A DNA stretch of 64,000 nt from Paenibacillus sp. FSL H7-0331. Its GTDB lineage: Bacteria; Bacillota; Bacilli; Paenibacillales; NBRC-103111. The position numbers were made by a program, and so were the translations under genes. This document shows positions 26,899 to 36,400 of the stretch, piece after piece. The stretch spans positions 186,001 through 250,000 of the forward strand of contig NZ_MRTH01000003.1 of the NCBI RefSeq assembly GCF_001956045.1, given 5' to 3'. Each line of letters starts with the position of its first letter. Within the stretch, counting starts at the first letter, position 1. Under the pieces are notes generated by a model, which saw only the letters and a list, made by a program, of their open reading frames with translations, searched no databases and was not told where the DNA came from.

Positions 26899-28188
26899 AT
26901 GAGTTCAAATGCAAGTAAGCCTGTAAGCGTAATCATTGTAGGTGCGGGACAACGCAGTCTCGTCTATGCATCCTACGCAGAACGTTATCCCGACCAATTA
27001 CAGATTGAAGGTGTAGTGGAGCCGGACCCGGAGCGCAGACAATTGGCTGCGGAGCGTTTTGGAATTTCTGCTCACAATACGTTTGCCTCCGTAGAGGAAT
27101 TGTTAGACCGTGCTCAACTGGCGGACGCAGTGATTAATGGTACGATGGACGAGCTTCATGTCTCAACAACCCTGCCCTTGCTTGAACACGGATATCATGT
27201 GCTGCTGGAAAAGCCGATTGGTGTGACGGAGGAGGAGACGCTGGAGCTGGAAGCTGCCGCGCTCAAATATAACCGGATTGTGATGATATGCCATGTGCTT
27301 CGTTATGCGCCCTTTTACAAGAAAGTCAAGCAGTTGGTGTCTGACGGCGAAATCGGCGAAATCTTGACGATGCATACCTCGGAGCATGTGAGCTATCATC
27401 ATATGGCGGTATCCTTTGTCCGCGGCAAATGGAGCTCCGAAGCCCAATGCGGGTCCTCGATGCTGATGGCCAAATGCTGCCATGATCTGGATTTGGTGTC
27501 CTGGCTGATGGGGGAGGCCCGGCCTCATAAAGTAAGCAGCTTCGGCAGTCGTATGCAATTCCGACCGGAGAAAGCACCTGTGGGAGCTGGCAGCCGCTGT
27601 CTGACCGATTGCAGCATTGAAGAATCCTGTATGTACTCAGCGCGTAAGCATTATTTGAATATGGAGCGCTGGGGCTTTTATGTGTGGAATAACTATCATC
27701 TGGGTATGAGGATGAGTGAGGAGGATAAGCTGGAATCGTTGCGTACGGATAATCCTTACGGCCGCTGTGTATGGCATTGCGATAACGATGTTGTAGACCA
27801 CCAGTCTGTCATTATTGAATTTGATAATTTGGCAACAGCATCCCACAATATGGTAGGTACCGCTTCAAGATCCTGTCGTATCCTGCATATCATCGGTACG
27901 CATGGGGAGATTCAAGGGGTTCTTGAGGACGGCTATTTCTATTTGCGTCAGCCAGACCCGGTTAAAGGGCGGGAATACAAGGAGCACAAGATTGCCGTAG
28001 ATGTAGCCGATGACAGTCATGGCGGGGGTGATCTACTATTAGTGGAAGATTTCGTGCGTGCGTTGCGCGGAGAACAGCCCTCTATCTCGTCTACTACACT
28101 TGAACAATCGGTAGATGGTCACCGGATCGGCTTTGCAGCGGAACGATCCAGACGTCTTAACCAACTGGTAACACTCGAATTTAAATAG
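26899..28188 (+). CDS. Gfo/Idh/MocA-family oxidoreductase with a cysteine cluster
   Basis: 429 residues from the ATG at 26899, which has GGAGGAG upstream; the in-frame TTG at 26866 is rejected. The N-terminal Rossmann fold has VIIVGAGQRSLVYASYAERY and LLEKPIGVTEEE (the EKP motif). The C-terminal half is the alpha/beta oligomerisation domain. Unlike most members it carries a cluster CLTDCSIEESCMYS near residue 235 and CVWHCDND near residue 292, which could bind a metal. It probably oxidises a sugar or sugar alcohol with NAD(P). A -10-like TATAAT lies at 26807-26812. The 270 bp upstream hold nothing else clear. Confidence 0.87.
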   Translation: MSSNASKPVSVIIVGAGQRSLVYASYAERYPDQLQIEGVVEPDPERRQLAAERFGISAHNTFASVEELLDRAQLADAVINGTMDELHVSTTLPLLEHGYHVLLEKPIGVTEEETLELEAAALKYNRIVMICHVLRYAPFYKKVKQLVSDGEIGEILTMHTSEHVSYHHMAVSFVRGKWSSEAQCGSSMLMAKCCHDLDLVSWLMGEARPHKVSSFGSRMQFRPEKAPVGAGSRCLTDCSIEESCMYSARKHYLNMERWGFYVWNNYHLGMRMSEEDKLESLRTDNPYGRCVWHCDNDVVDHQSVIIEFDNLATASHNMVGTASRSCRILHIIGTHGEIQGVLEDGYFYLRQPDPVKGREYKEHKIAVDVADDSHGGGDLLLVEDFVRALRGEQPSISSTTLEQSVDGHRIGFAAERSRRLNQLVTLEFK

Positions 28189-28222
28189 AACTCTTCAAGT
28201 GGGATTTGCCTACTATGATTGG

Positions 28223-28251
28223 ACCGCCCGGTGACAGCCCGAGCGGTTTTT
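28223..28251 (+). terminator. Terminator after the Gfo/Idh/MocA gene
   Basis: ACCGCCCGG and CCCGAGCGGT form a nearly complete stem, followed by TTTTTC. Confidence 0.7.
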
Positions 28252-28524
28252 CTATGATATAGCTGTTTTTACAGTTCATATTGCGAAAAGACTATATCAT
28301 TTTTTCTAATGAAAACTATCATTTTTAATAATGAAATGGGGTAAATCAGGGCAAATCACCCCGATTTCTATGTCTTTTTGTTTAAAATGGATATTAATGT
28401 AATAAAACCATTTATCAGGATGAAATGTCTCCGTTGATCGTTTTGTTGTAATATGTTAGGTTAGTATTTGATGAAATGTCGATTTGGATAGAAAAAAAGA
28501 TTTTATGTTTATGAGAGGTGGATA
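28252..28524 (+). promoter_or_regulatory. AT-rich leader of cysJI with inverted repeats
   Basis: Two inverted repeats are visible: GGGGT (28338-28342) with ACCCC (28358-28362), and AAATGG (28385-28390) with CCATTT (28408-28413). A possible promoter TTGATC-17-TAGGTT follows near 28434-28462. In Bacillus, cysJI is activated by the LysR-type CysL. These repeats are candidates for such sites, but I cannot identify one with certainty. No S-box or T-box was recognised. Confidence 0.35.
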
Positions 28525-30384
28525 TTGTTGCAACTTCAGGTAACGAACAGTCCTTTTAATCAGGAGCAAGTCGAGCTTCTTAATCGCCTTCTGCCAACCT
28601 TAACAGATTCACAGCAGGTATGGATCAGCGGGTATTTGTCCGCCCTACAAAGAACGGCAGCATCGGCACCGATCGTCGCTGATCAGCAAGCAAGTGCGGT
28701 CGCAGTGATGGAAGCACTTCCTACAGTCAGTCAACCTGTTATTTCCCGTGAAGTGACGATTCTTTTTGGTTCCCAAACCGGTAATTGTCAGCGTCTGGCT
28801 GGCAGCTTGTCCCGTAAGCTCGAAGAGCAAGGGTTTCAGGTAACCTTGTCTTCCATGAACAACTTCAAATCGAATGGCTTGAAGAAGGTCGAGAATTTGT
28901 TGGTGCTGGTAAGTACCCATGGTGAAGGTGAGCCGCCGGATAACGCCCGGTCCTTCCACGAATTCCTTTATAGCAAAAGAGCCCCTCAATTAGAAAACCT
29001 GCGTTTTTCCGTGCTTGCCTTGGGAGATACTTCATATGAGTTTTTCTGCCAAACCGGCAAGGATTTCGATACTCGTCTGGAGGAGCTTGGCGGTCAACGA
29101 TTGACTCCGCGCGTTGATTGTGATCTGGATTATGACGAACCGGTAGCAGAATGGTTTGAGCATGTTCTAAGTTCTTTAAGTGGAAGCCAACATACATCTG
29201 CAGCGGCATCGAATGCTGCCCAAGTATCGGTTAGCACCATCGGGCAAGAGCAGTCTGAATATTCCCGTACGAACCCTTTTAAAGCCGAGGTGCTGGAAAA
29301 TTTGAATCTGAATGGCCGCGGCTCAGATCGGGAAACCCGTCATCTTGAGCTGTCGCTTGAGGGCTCCAATTTGCAGTTTGAACCTGGTGATTGCGTAGGG
29401 ATTTATCCTGAAAATCACCCGGAATTAGTAGATTCACTGATTAAGGCTATGAACTGGAATCCTGAGGAGTCCGTTCCGGTGAACAAGAAGGGTGAAGAGC
29501 ATCCTTTACGTGAAGCGCTGCTGTATCATCTTGAAATTACGGTGCTGACAAAGCCATTATTGGAGCAGGCTGCGCAGTTGTTCTCCAACCCTAAGCTGAG
29601 CGAGCTGTTGGCACCAGGACATGAGCAGGAGCTTAAGGCGTATCTGGATGGCCGTGATTTGCTGGATTTGGTTGAGGATTTCTCACCGGGTCAAGTTTCG
29701 GCTCGCAGCTTTACAACTATTTTGCGGAAATTGCCCGCACGTCTCTATTCGATAGCCAGCAGTCTTAAGGCTAATCCGGATGAGGTGCATGTTACGATCA
29801 GGGCAGTTCGTTATGAAGCCCATGGCCGGGAACGGTATGGCGTATGCTCCGTTCATTGTGCAGAGCGTTTAGAGAATGGCAGCACCTTGCCCATTTATAT
29901 TCAGCACAATCCGAATTTCAAGCTTCCAACGAATCCGGATGTCCCTGTTATTATGATTGGGCCAGGTACAGGAGTCGCTCCATTCCGGTCTTTTCTGGAG
30001 GAACGTGAGGAGCTTGGTGCACAAGGAAAAACGTGGCTGTTCTACGGCGATCGGCATTTTGTTACCGATTTTCTGTATCAGACCGATTGGCAGCGTATGC
30101 TTAAAGAGGGCGTGCTGACACGTCTGGATGTTGCGTTTTCTCGCGATACAGAAGAAAAGGTCTACGTACAGCATCGTTTGCTGGAAAAAAGTAGCGAGGT
30201 TTTCGGATGGCTTCAAGAAGGTGCACATATCTATGTTTGCGGTGACGAGAAGCATATGGCACATGACGTCCATGCTGCGTTGGTCACTATCCTCCAGCAG
30301 GAGGGCAACATGAGTCCTGAAGAAGCTGTCGCTTATCTGGACAATTTGCAGCAGCAGCAGCGTTACCAGCGCGACGTGTATTAA
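28525..30384 (+). CDS. cysJ: Sulfite reductase [NADPH] flavoprotein alpha subunit
   Basis: 619 residues. It has an N-terminal linker, a flavodoxin/FMN domain with ILFGSQTGNCQRLAG (about 85-220), an FAD-binding ferredoxin-reductase domain with ARLYSIASS, and an NADPH domain with GPGTGVAPFRSFLEER and the terminal YVCGDEKHMAHDV. It passes electrons from NADPH through FAD and FMN to the CysI haemoprotein for reduction of sulfite to sulfide in cysteine synthesis. The start is TTG at 28525 (or 28528) after GAGAGGTGG. cysI follows 36 bp downstream in the same operon. Confidence 0.96.
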   Translation: MLQLQVTNSPFNQEQVELLNRLLPTLTDSQQVWISGYLSALQRTAASAPIVADQQASAVAVMEALPTVSQPVISREVTILFGSQTGNCQRLAGSLSRKLEEQGFQVTLSSMNNFKSNGLKKVENLLVLVSTHGEGEPPDNARSFHEFLYSKRAPQLENLRFSVLALGDTSYEFFCQTGKDFDTRLEELGGQRLTPRVDCDLDYDEPVAEWFEHVLSSLSGSQHTSAAASNAAQVSVSTIGQEQSEYSRTNPFKAEVLENLNLNGRGSDRETRHLELSLEGSNLQFEPGDCVGIYPENHPELVDSLIKAMNWNPEESVPVNKKGEEHPLREALLYHLEITVLTKPLLEQAAQLFSNPKLSELLAPGHEQELKAYLDGRDLLDLVEDFSPGQVSARSFTTILRKLPARLYSIASSLKANPDEVHVTIRAVRYEAHGRERYGVCSVHCAERLENGSTLPIYIQHNPNFKLPTNPDVPVIMIGPGTGVAPFRSFLEEREELGAQGKTWLFYGDRHFVTDFLYQTDWQRMLKEGVLTRLDVAFSRDTEEKVYVQHRLLEKSSEVFGWLQEGAHIYVCGDEKHMAHDVHAALVTILQQEGNMSPEEAVAYLDNLQQQQRYQRDVY

Positions 30385-30420
30385 TAGAAGATGGATTGAG
30401 TGCGAGAGGAGATAGCAACT

Positions 30421-32145
30421 ATGGCGAATGATCAATTGGTGAAGCCTGTAGGCGGTCCGCCAAGTGAAGTTGAGCATATTAAGAGCGAAAGCAATTACCT
30501 GCGTGGTGCGCTCGTAGAAACGATAGGAAACCCGATAACCGGCGGTTTGCCCGAGGATGATAATCGTCTGTTAAAATTTCATGGGAGCTACATGCAGGAT
30601 GATAGAGACTTGCGTAACGAGCGTGAAAAGCAGAAGCTGGAGCCTTCTTACCAGTTCATGCTTCGCGTAGTGGCGCCAGGCGGCGTAGCTACACCAACCC
30701 AATGGCTGACTATGGACAGTTTGGCTCAAAAATATGGTAATGGAACGCTGCGCGTAACAACACGTCAAGCTTTTCAAATGCATGGGGTTCTCAAATGGAA
30801 CTTGAAAAAGACGATTCGCACCATTAACGACACGCTGATGACTACATTAGCTGCCTGTGGTGATGTAAACCGTAATGTAATGAGCAATCCGAATCCTTAC
30901 CAATCTGAGGTTCATGCTGAGGTTTACGATTGGGCACGCAAGATTAGCGATCACTTGTCCCCGCGGACACCGGCTTATCACGAAATATGGCTGGATGGCG
31001 AAAAGGTGCTAGACAGCACGGAAGGCCAGGCAGAAGTAGAGCCGATTTATGGTCCGGTGTACTTGCCGCGTAAGTTCAAAATCGGTATGGCCGTTCCTCC
31101 TTCCAATGATGTAGATGTGTTTTCTCAGGATCTGGGTTACATTGCCATCGTAGAAAATGGCAAGCTGCTTGGGTTTAACGTTACGGTTGGTGGCGGAATG
31201 GGCATGACTCATGGCGATACAAGCACTTACCCGCAACTGGGTCGTGTTATTGGCTTCTGCACACCGGAGCAAGTGATTGATGTAGCAGAGAAGACGGTTA
31301 CGATCCAGCGCGATTACGGAAACCGTTCGGTCCGCAAAAATGCTCGTTTCAAATACACGATCGACCGCCATGGTCTGGAGTGGTTTGTAACCGAGCTGCA
31401 TAACAGATTAGGCTGGCAGCTGGAAGCAGCGCGTGCTTATCATTTTGATCATAACGGCGACCGCTATGGTTGGGTGAAGGGCAGCAACGGCAGATGGAAC
31501 TTGACGCTTTACGTTCAAAGTGGACGGATTCAAGACCAAGAGGGCTACCTTCTGATGACCGCACTGCGCGAAATCGCCAAGATTCATACGGGTGACTTCC
31601 GGTTGACACCGAATCAGAACGTGATCATTGCCAACGTAACCACGCCGAAGAAGCGTAAAGTTATGGAGCTTGTCGAGCAGTATGGACTGTCTGATGGTGC
31701 TCATCAATCTGCATTGCGCAGAAGCTCCTTGTCCTGTGTGGCCTTGCCAACCTGTGGGCTGGCCATGGCTGAGGCCGAACGTTATTTGCCAGTCTTGATG
31801 GAAAAGCTGGAGCTGATCCTTGATGAAGTCGGTTTGCGCGAGGAAGAGATTGTGATTCGGATGACTGGCTGCCCTAACGGGTGCGCAAGACCTGGATTGG
31901 GTGAAATCTCGTTTATTGGTAAGGCGCCAGGCAAATATAATATGTATATGGGTGCTGGTTTTACCGGAGACAGGCTGAACAAGCTGTATCGGGAAAATAT
32001 CGGTGAGGCGGAAATTCTGGATACACTCAAGCCTATTTTCCATCGGTATGCGAAAGAACGGACACAAGGTGAGCATTTTGGAGATTTTGTTATCCGCACC
32101 GGCTATGTAAAAGCAGTGACTTCAGGATTGAATTTCCACGACTAA
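30421..32145 (+). CDS. cysI: Sulfite reductase haemoprotein beta subunit
   Basis: 574 residues from the ATG at 30421, with GAGAGGAGA upstream; the open frame begins 21 bp earlier at a non-supported start. It contains two ferredoxin-like sulfite/nitrite reductase repeats and the cluster ligands that bridge the siroheme and 4Fe-4[11 protein letters not shown] and [10 protein letters not shown]. It catalyses the six-electron reduction of sulfite to sulfide using electrons from CysJ. It is the last gene of the operon and is closed by a strong terminator. Confidence 0.97.
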   Translation: MANDQLVKPVGGPPSEVEHIKSESNYLRGALVETIGNPITGGLPEDDNRLLKFHGSYMQDDRDLRNEREKQKLEPSYQFMLRVVAPGGVATPTQWLTMDSLAQKYGNGTLRVTTRQAFQMHGVLKWNLKKTIRTINDTLMTTLAACGDVNRNVMSNPNPYQSEVHAEVYDWARKISDHLSPRTPAYHEIWLDGEKVLDSTEGQAEVEPIYGPVYLPRKFKIGMAVPPSNDVDVFSQDLGYIAIVENGKLLGFNVTVGGGMGMTHGDTSTYPQLGRVIGFCTPEQVIDVAEKTVTIQRDYGNRSVRKNARFKYTIDRHGLEWFVTELHNRLGWQLEAARAYHFDHNGDRYGWVKGSNGRWNLTLYVQSGRIQDQEGYLLMTALREIAKIHTGDFRLTPNQNVIIANVTTPKKRKVMELVEQYGLSDGAHQSALRRSSLSCVALPTCGLAMAEAERYLPVLMEKLELILDEVGLREEEIVIRMTGCPNGCARPGLGEISFIGKAPGKYNMYMGAGFTGDRLNKLYRENIGEAEILDTLKPIFHRYAKERTQGEHFGDFVIRTGYVKAVTSGLNFHD

Positions 32146-32171
32146 TTGGCTGTCATTCATATTGTAAGCTC

Positions 32172-32206
32172 AAAAAGACCAGAGACATTCGACTCTGGTC
32201 TTTTTG
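32172..32206 (+). terminator. Strong intrinsic terminator after cysI
   Basis: AAAAAGACCAGAG and CTCTGGTCTTTTT form a perfect 13-bp stem with an 8-nt loop. Confidence 0.95.
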
Positions 32207-32230
32207 ATATATTTACAATATTAAAGATAT

Positions 32231-32404
32231 AAAAAGTCCGGTGAATAAGGAGCGGAGTGGTCAAATAATTCTGGAGAAGCGTAGCGGTCGCCTTTGTTTC
32301 CGTATATGTACAGCTAAATGTCTTATAGGATCAGAAAAATACGGAAACAACAGCGATTGGAAGGATATTTGACCGCGCAGCGGAGACTTTTTCAACGGAC
32401 TTTT
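32231..32404. repeat. 174-bp imperfect hairpin (MITE-like intergenic repeat)
   Basis: Three nested inverted pairs occur in the right order: AAAAGTCCG (32232-32240) with CGGACTTTT (32396-32404), GGTCAAAT (32259-32266) with ATTTGACC (32367-32374), and GTTTCCGTAT (32296-32305) with ATACGGAAAC (32339-32348). No coding frame is evident. The transcript would fold into one long stem. It lies between the cysI terminator and the carbohydrate island. It resembles a dispersed palindromic element; only a genome search can show copy number. Confidence 0.75.
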
Positions 32405-32415
32405 AAAGCAAGCAG

Positions 32416-32517
32416 CTATTTGGGTACACCATTTGAAGATCTAGATATCAAGTATCCCTTTTCCATTAATCTGTCAGATAGTATTCGTTCGCATTGACGC
32501 TGATTATATTTAGCCAT
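32416..32517 (-). CDS. Possible 33-residue peptide or gene remnant
   Basis: ATG at 32517 is preceded by GAGGTGAGGG at good spacing and the frame ends with TAG at 32416. The peptide (MAKYNQRQCERILSDRLMEK plus 13 residues) looks coding in composition but is very short. It may be a small gene or the 5' remnant of a larger one cut by the adjacent hairpin element. Confidence 0.3.
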   Translation of the reverse strand: MAKYNQRQCERILSDRLMEKGYLISRSSNGVPK

Positions 32518-32573
32518 ACACACCCTCACCTCTATAATTTTTTAGCTATATTTTACCACATATTGAATACTAA

Positions 32574-32903
32574 ATTGAGTTTGGGTTCAGCGAACTGAAA
32601 CCTTTCACAATTGAAGTGCTGAGATCTGTCGAGAGTCGCCGGACCGGTTTTCGTACTGCCGTCTGTGGCCTGCTTGGCAGCTTTCCCGGGGAAAACGGGC
32701 ATTTGGCCGTGGATATAGTGAAGCAGGCGGAGGATGGCAGCGGGTTGATCGTCCGGCTTCACGAGTTTGTCGGTGTCCGCGGGACCGTGGAACTGTCCAA
32801 CAGCTCCCCTGTGAAGTCCTGGCAGGAATGCGATCTGCTGGAGCACATTGCGGGAGAGGAGACAGGGGCTCCGGTCATAAAAAGCGGCTGTACAGCCTTA
32901 TAA
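32574..32903 (+). pseudogene. Remnant of a GH38 alpha-mannosidase C-terminus
   Basis: The frame is open from 32574 to TAA at 32901-32903 without a credible start. The translated text contains the conserved C-terminal block of GH38 alpha-mannosidases (DIVKQAEDGSGLIVRLHEF, GVRGTVELSN, SWQECDLLE). The preceding ELKPFTIEVL resembles the usual extreme C-terminus of the same family, so the order looks rearranged or two fragments are fused. The catalytic part is missing. It is followed by a good terminator and probably marks the decayed end of a former mannosidase operon at the island edge. Confidence 0.55.
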
Positions 32904-32971
32904 GATCAAAACGTATTTGCTCCGCTTCTAAAGGTGCAGGATGCAGGGATGAAGCATCCCCGTGTGCTGTT

Positions 32972-33007
32972 AACCCGCCGCAGGCCCACAGGCTTGCGGC
33001 GGGTTTT
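32972..33007 (+). terminator. Terminator after the GH38 remnant
   Basis: AACCCGCCGCA pairs with TGCGGCGGGTT and is followed by a T run. Confidence 0.88.
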
Positions 33008-33266
33008 TGTGAAGCTTCACATAAACAAATGCTGTGACAATGTGCAAATTTTATGGGAAGTTGCCGAAAGAATATGCAAAACCGGTCCAATCTACCCTTA
33101 TTTTTGCGGCATTATTCTGCGCTTCATTACCGGAATAATGTGCTAATTCACACGTAAAGGTCTATATACAAGGCTGGGTCGGCTGCTTCTACGTGGCGCG
33201 GACACGAAGTTTCCTACCGATCACCCCACAGTCGGACAGGCCGTTTGAAAGCGGATTCAGGTAAAT

Positions 33267-33345
33267 AACAAAAATCGTACAGAAAGACCTAAAGATTCTT
33301 AAGGCCTGGAATGGACGGATCACAGTACAGTGTAAGCATCCATGG
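33267..33345 (+). promoter_or_regulatory. Regulatory element of GH43 gene 1 (copy 1 of a 51-bp duplicated element)
   Basis: Positions 33267-33317 match 43125-43175 at 49 of 51 bases. The element contains the near-palindrome CCTAAAGATTCTTAAGG (33288-33304). A weaker match continues to GTGTAAGCATC, where the -10 region should be. No good -35 is present, which fits an activator-dependent promoter. The gene starts 128 bp after the 51-bp core. Confidence 0.7.
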
Positions 33346-33444
33346 AGCGAAGCTTTTAGTGAAAATGAAAGCGGTTTATTGTGAGCAATCATTTCCTGTC
33401 TGCCACAAGCTCCACATAAAATTCCCAAGGGAGGAAATTGTTGA

Positions 33445-36400
33445 ATGAGGAGAATAGGTTTGTTTGCTGTGTCCCTGGCGGTACTGCTCGTAATGATGCT
33501 GACCAATATCGCCTATGCCGATGTATCATCCCATTATCTTAACCCGCTGATGAAGGGAGCCGACCCTACCATTGAACGTCAAGACGATGGATACTATTAC
33601 TCGGCTGCAGGCGATGGCAATGTTGTATTGAAACGGCATGAAACCATTCTTGGCGTTTCCACCGCGAAGAGTAAAGAAGTATGGAAGTTACCTGAAAACC
33701 TGGAATTTATATGGGGGCCCGATGCGCACAGGATCGATGGCAAATGGTACATCTATTTCGCTTCCGGTCCGAAGACTAGTGATCAAGCGGGGCGCTTTGC
33801 TTATGGCCATCCCAGCTCCTATGTTCTGGAGAACAGCTCGCCCGATCCATTTGAAGGGACCTGGGTACTGAAGGGAACCTATGATAATGGAGACGGACTT
33901 ACACCCCAACAGGGGTTGCTGAATACGCAAAGCTATGGTCTTCCTACCGGCTTTGTCACCATCAAGGGGCAGAGATACCTTACCTACACCAAATATTTCT
34001 ATTTTATAGATCCAAAAACGGGAAACCAGAGATTTGATGAATGTCCCACGATTGTCAAAATGAAAAACCCGTGGACATTGGAAGGCGAAGAGATTACGTT
34101 AGCCAGGCCGACCTACGACTGGGAGAAGTATGTTGATAATGTTAATGAAGGCGCAGCCGTCGTGGAGCGAAACGGTAAAGTTTATTTTGCCTATTCCGCC
34201 AGCAGCTACACGCATGACAACTATGCTGTCGGCCTGTCCTGGGCCGATCTGGCCCAAAGTGTGGAGAATGAAGCGGCGTGGAATAAACATCCCGTGCCGA
34301 TCATGAAACGTTCGGATGAAAACGGTTCTTATTCGACAGGCTCGCCGTTATTCCTGAAATCCGAAGACGGCACAGAGGACTGGATTACATACCATGGCAT
34401 ACCGACCCATAGTCAAGGCGGCAAGAACAGAGAGGTTCGCGCCCAGCGGATCAATTGGGACGACAATGATTTCATTAATCTGGGCATCCCGTCCAACCCC
34501 GGCACCGTGCTTAGCCGCCCCTCCGGGGAGGAGAAGAGCGAAGTCTATGAAGCGGAAGACGCGCAATTATCAGGGGCTGCAAGAGCAACCATGAACAGCA
34601 TCTATGCCTCGTCCGGCCGATATGCCCGGTACAGCAATGGCAATAACAGCGACTTTGTAGAGTTTACAGTCAACACGAATGCAGGGGGGATTTACTCGCT
34701 GGACTTCCGCTACAACAACAATACGACAGAACCGGTCACCATGACACTGGGCGTGAACCAGGAGGCTCCTACCGCGCTTGTATTCCCGTCTAATGCTGGA
34801 CCGGAGAACAAGCTGAACTTCGACTTGAAAACCGTTCACAACATCCGGCTGAATGACGGTAGCAACATCGTACGTCTTTCCGGCAAAAGCGCTTTAGGGC
34901 TGGACGCTATCATTGCCAAGAAAAGCGTCTTGTATGAAGCGGAGGGCGCAGTGTTGTCCGGAGGCACGGGAATTGCTCAAAATCATACGGGATATAGCGG
35001 TTCAGGCTTTGTCAGCGGGTTCTCGGAGCCGAACGCGGCGATCAGCTTTACGGTAAACGCTCCTCACGCGGGCAGCTATTCGGTCAAGCTGGCTTATGGC
35101 GCTGGAACTGGGAAAGATCGAACCTTGACCATGTATGTGAATGGCACCAGGATCAAACAAGCGAATTTCTTCGGTCTGAAGGGATGGAACAAGTGGGCCG
35201 ACAGATATGACAATGTATTCCTGAAAGAGGGAAGCAATGTCATCACCTATAAGTATGATAGCGGCGATACGGGGAATGTCAATCTGGATTATATCACCGT
35301 TACCGATGCGGCGACCTGGACGTATGAGGCGGAATCCGCCAAAACGACAGGTGGTGCGGATTCCGCGATCGTTCAGGCTCAGGATGGGAACACGGGAATC
35401 GGTTATGTGAGCGGTCTGTCCCAAGTGAACTCGTCCGTGGAATTCTCTGTGTATACCGAGTATGCGGCTTCTTATGATCTCAAGCTGCGGTACGCCACAG
35501 AGCAGGTCGGCAAAATATTGTCGCTGGAGGTGAATGGCACGCCTGTGCAGAACATGGTCCTTCCCTACTCAGGGGGCGCCAATGTGTGGAAGGAAGAGAT
35601 TGCAACCGTTCCCCTGAACAAAGGGAAAAACAGCATCACCTATAAGAGTGCAACCGGAGATTCAGGTGTCGTCCATATCGATCATATTCATCTGAATAAG
35701 CGCACGCCCTGGAAATATCAGGCGGAAGCAGCAGCCCTCTCAGGCACGGTGGGTATCGGAAGAGACCGTCTATGGTTTGAAGGCAACGGTTATGTCGGCT
35801 TATTCCAGACAAAGGGTGATTCGATTGGGTTTGAAGTGAATGTCCCCTATACAGCGGCCTATACGTCAACCTTGCGCTATTCGGGTGTACAGTCGTCGAA
35901 TCGAACCATGAGCATGTATGTGAACGGCCAACGGGTCAAGCAAGTTTCCTTGCCGCCGACAGCGAATTGGGATACCTGGATGGACGCAACCGAGACGGTC
36001 AATCTGGCAGCGGGGAAGAATAGCATTGAATTCCGCCGTGAGGAAGGGGACACCGGACAGCTCAATATAGACAGCCTGATCCTGGATAAATTCAGCGGTG
36101 GATTCATGAGCACGACGGCCAGGGAACTTACTCCCGAGAAGATGGTGAAGATCCAGCCGAAGCATAGCGGCAAGGCGCTGAGTGTGGCAGGTGAGAAATA
36201 CAATCAGGGAGCAGCCGTTACCCAATATTCCAATGGCGATACCAATAGTCAATTGGTGCGATTCTTGGATATGGGAACAGGCTATTACCGGATCCAAGTT
36301 ATGCGTGGAGCACGCTTCCTCGATATCAAGCCTGATTCGGATATCCAGGAACTTATTCTCAATCAGACTATTGAAACTGCGCCCACCCCCTCCGATACTG

